Part shown: piece by piece, positions 62,097 through 64,000 of the stretch | Layout of the letters: the number at the start of each line of letters is the position of its first letter | Numbering within the stretch: position 1 is the first letter of the stretch | Assembly (NCBI GenBank): GCA_963815715.1 | Contig: CAWFHU010000001.1 | Span: forward strand, 1,240,001-1,304,000 | Origin: CALAGB01 sp963815715 | GTDB lineage: Bacteria > Chloroflexota > Chloroflexia > Thermomicrobiales > Thermomicrobiaceae | Length of the DNA: 64,000 bases | Direction: 5' to 3' | Made by a program: the position numbers and the translations under genes | The notes under the pieces: model-generated | The model's database searches: none | What the model saw: only the letters and a program-made list of their open reading frames with translations | Told to the model about the DNA's origin: nothing

Positions 62097-64000
62097 CTAC
62101 TCGCCCTGGTCGGTCTCGTTGCGCGCGATCTCGTCGCGCATGCGCTGCCAAGCGCCACGAGCTTCCGTGACCGACACCTCGTCCTCGATCGTTGAGATGT
62201 CGCCCGGATCCCGATCCAAGATGACCGACTTGAAGATACGGCGCATGATCTTGCCGCTGCGCGTCTTCGGCAACGTGCTGACGAAGTTGATCTCGCCGAT
62301 CACGGCCACCGGACCAAGTTCTCGCCGCACCGTCTGGAGAAGTTCTCCCTTGAGCTCTTGAGACGGTCGGTAGTCCGCTTTCAACGCCACGAAGGCCGAC
62401 ACCACTTCGCCGCGCAGGTCGTCTGGTCGCCCGATGACGCCCGCCTCGGCCACTGCCGGGTGGCGCAAGAACGCGCTCTCGACCTCCACCGTTCCAATGC
62501 GGTGTCCGGCGATCTTGATGATCTCGTCGGCGCGCCCACCGAACCAGACATAGCCGTCTTCGTCGATGGCGCCGGAATCGCCGGTGAAATAGACTCCCGG
62601 GATGCGTCCCCAATACTCCTGGCCGTAGCGGTCGGCATCGCCCCAAATCGTCGCGGTGAGACCGGGAAACGGGCGCTTGATGACCACGATCCCTTTCTCA
62701 CCACGCGGGCACTCCCCGCCTTCCTGCGTCATCACGTCGACCTCGAATCCGGGCAGAGGGATGCCGGCCGAACCCGGCTGGATCGGGATCATGCCGAGCC
62801 CGTATGGGTTGCCAACCACCGGTCCGCCGGTTTCGGTCTGCCACCAGTGATCGATCACCGGCACGCGATCCTGAAACGCCTCACGCTGCAGCCATTCCCA
62901 GGCGGGCGGGTTGAGCATCTCCCCTGCGCAAAAGACGCGTTCGACCGAGGAGAGATCGTAGCGGCGTGCTGGTTCGGTACCGTAGCGCATCAGGAGTCTG
63001 GCTGCCGTCGGCGAGGTAAAGACGCCGGTGACGCGATTGCGCTGCACGATGCGATAAAAGGCGTCGGGGCTGGGATAGTCGAGCGCTCCCTCGTAGGCGA
63101 TGGTGGTACAGCCAGTCAGCAGTTGAGCATAGACGATGTGACTGTGTCCCACGGCCCAGCCGATGTCGGCGGTTGCCCACCAAACGTCGGTCGGCTTGAG
63201 ACCGAAGCACCAATTCGCGGTGCTGAAGATGCCGACCTGGTAAGCGCCGTGACTGTGGACGGCGAGCTTGGGTTTGGCGGTCGTGCCGGATGTCGCCAAA
63301 ATGTAAGCCGGTTCGTTGGCTTCCATCACCTCGTGCGCGTCGCTGTGACCGCTGGCTCCCTGGAGGAACTCCTCCCACTCGATGTCGCGGCCGGGCGTCA
63401 TCGGTACGTCGCCAGGCTCGCGACGCAGCACGACCACGTGTTCGACGCTTCCATCGAGCGAGGCCAACGCAGTGTCGACGATCGGCTTGAGCTGAATCGA
63501 CTGTCCCTTGCGCCAGGTGACGTCGGCAGTCACCACGGCACGGGCGCCGCTTAGCTCGATGCGATCCGCCAACGCGCCACTGCCAAATCCGGCGAAGACG
63601 ACTACGTGAATGGCGCCGATGCGGGTCGCGGCCAGCATCGTAATCACGGCCTCAGGGCAGGTAGGGAGATAGACCGCCATCCGGTCGCCGCGGCCGATGC
63701 CGATGCCCCGCATAGCCGCCGCAGCGCGCTTGACCTCTTCGAGCAGCTGCGCGTAGGTGTAGACCTGGCGTTCTCCTCGCTCGTTCTCGTAGATCAGGGC
63801 GGCATGACCACCCCAGCCACGTTGAACGTGATGATCGAGGCAGTTGTAACTGATGTTGGTTTGCGCGCCGATGAACCAGCGAAAGGTTGGCTGGTCCCAC
63901 TCGAAGACCCGGTCCCATCGCCGGAACCAGGGCAGGCGATCGGCGGCCTTGGCCCAGAACGCCTCCGGGTCGTCGTGCGCGTCCTGCTGCCAGCGACGGA
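62097..64000 (-). CDS. acsA: acetyl-CoA synthetase, 5' end beyond the window
   Basis: An AMP-forming synthetase that makes acetyl-CoA from acetate, ATP and CoA. The frame is open to the window edge; the visible N-terminal part (DPEAFWAKAADRLPWFRRW, FRWFIGAQTNISYNCLDHH) shows that only about the first 30 residues are missing. The ATP loop YILATSGTTAKPK, the adenylate motif WWQTETGG, and the acetylation lysine in KTRSGKIMRRIFK are present. The last residues are acidic. Probable constitutive or acetate-induced gene; promoter outside the window. Confidence 0.93.
   Translation of the reverse strand, partial: RRWQQDAHDDPEAFWAKAADRLPWFRRWDRVFEWDQPTFRWFIGAQTNISYNCLDHHVQRGWGGHAALIYENERGERQVYTYAQLLEEVKRAAAAMRGIGIGRGDRMAVYLPTCPEAVITMLAATRIGAIHVVVFAGFGSGALADRIELSGARAVVTADVTWRKGQSIQLKPIVDTALASLDGSVEHVVVLRREPGDVPMTPGRDIEWEEFLQGASGHSDAHEVMEANEPAYILATSGTTAKPKLAVHSHGAYQVGIFSTANWCFGLKPTDVWWATADIGWAVGHSHIVYAQLLTGCTTIAYEGALDYPSPDAFYRIVQRNRVTGVFTSPTAARLLMRYGTEPARRYDLSSVERVFCAGEMLNPPAWEWLQREAFQDRVPVIDHWWQTETGGPVVGNPYGLGMIPIQPGSAGIPLPGFEVDVMTQEGGECPRGEKGIVVIKRPFPGLTATIWGDADRYGQEYWGRIPGVYFTGDSGAIDEDGYVWFGGRADEIIKIAGHRIGTVEVESAFLRHPAVAEAGVIGRPDDLRGEVVSAFVALKADYRPSQELKGELLQTVRRELGPVAVIGEINFVSTLPKTRSGKIMRRIFKSVILDRDPGDISTIEDEVSVTEARGAWQRMRDEIARNETDQGE

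Noticed and set aside
1..64000. tRNA or rRNA genes
   Set aside because: I looked in the larger gaps on both strands and saw no tRNA cloverleaf signatures; a covariance search would be needed to exclude them.

Overview
The window is a gene-dense, GC-rich (about 60%) bacterial chromosome segment with no rRNA, tRNA or CRISPR array that I could recognise. The gene mix (5-oxoprolinase/hydantoinase pair, LLM-type oxidoreductases, long surface proteins with repeats, a CIRCE-controlled Hsp20, a Tat/lipoprotein sugar-binding protein with a Thr/Ser/Ala linker, frequent GTG/TTG starts behind purine-rich Shine-Dalgarno sites) suggests an aerobic Chloroflexota bacterium, perhaps Thermomicrobia-like. This is inference: no marker gene in the window settles it.

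Layout. 1-3.5 kb: MFS exporter (cut by the window start) and a two-component system. 3.8-7.9 kb: a co-directional redox operon (NuoF-like flavoprotein, ferredoxin, anchored small protein, ApbE flavin transferase, ferric-reductase-like membrane protein). 8-16.3 kb: M20 peptidase, serine hydrolase, a molybdopterin oxidase with its flavin reductase and an AhpD-like protein, an AI-2E-type permease, and a collagen-like secreted protein. 16.4-21.4 kb: carbohydrate catabolism (SelA-like PLP enzyme divergent from SMP-30 lactonase and two Gfo/Idh/MocA dehydrogenases). 21.5-29.2 kb: metallopeptidase, hydantoinase A/B, a DUF433/DUF5615-like toxin-antitoxin pair and a LigB-like dioxygenase. 29.6-32.3 kb: two unknown small genes and a Rieske protein with a large helical domain. 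32.7-42.8 kb: transporters and enzymes, a short MshC-like cysteinyl-tRNA synthetase, a peroxiredoxin with an in-frame UGA at the catalytic position, NDH-2, and a CIRCE-Hsp20 unit. 43-53 kb: MscS channel, sugar ABC importer with a PfkB kinase, endonuclease V, thioesterase, ParA and GuaB. 53-64 kb: second Hsp20, LLM oxidoreductase/amidase operon, NicO-type Ni/Co transporter, CtaG, an IS630-family element beside a MITE-like repeat, a heme-binding protein, and acetyl-CoA synthetase (cut by the window end).

Main points of interest: (1) the probable selenoprotein peroxiredoxin at 39158-39634, whose only catalytic residue is encoded by TGA with a stem-loop directly behind it; (2) a family of intergenic hairpins that share a GTAGGGG shoulder but have different, mutually complementary arms; (3) two MITE-like repeats whose ends resemble the inverted repeats of the adjacent IS630 element, which itself carries a correctly phased A-AAA-AAG frameshift site; (4) a Rieske domain fused to a His-rich helical domain of unknown function; (5) three conserved genes (apbE, M20 peptidase, NicO transporter) each broken by a single extra G or C, which could be sequencing errors or recent mutations.
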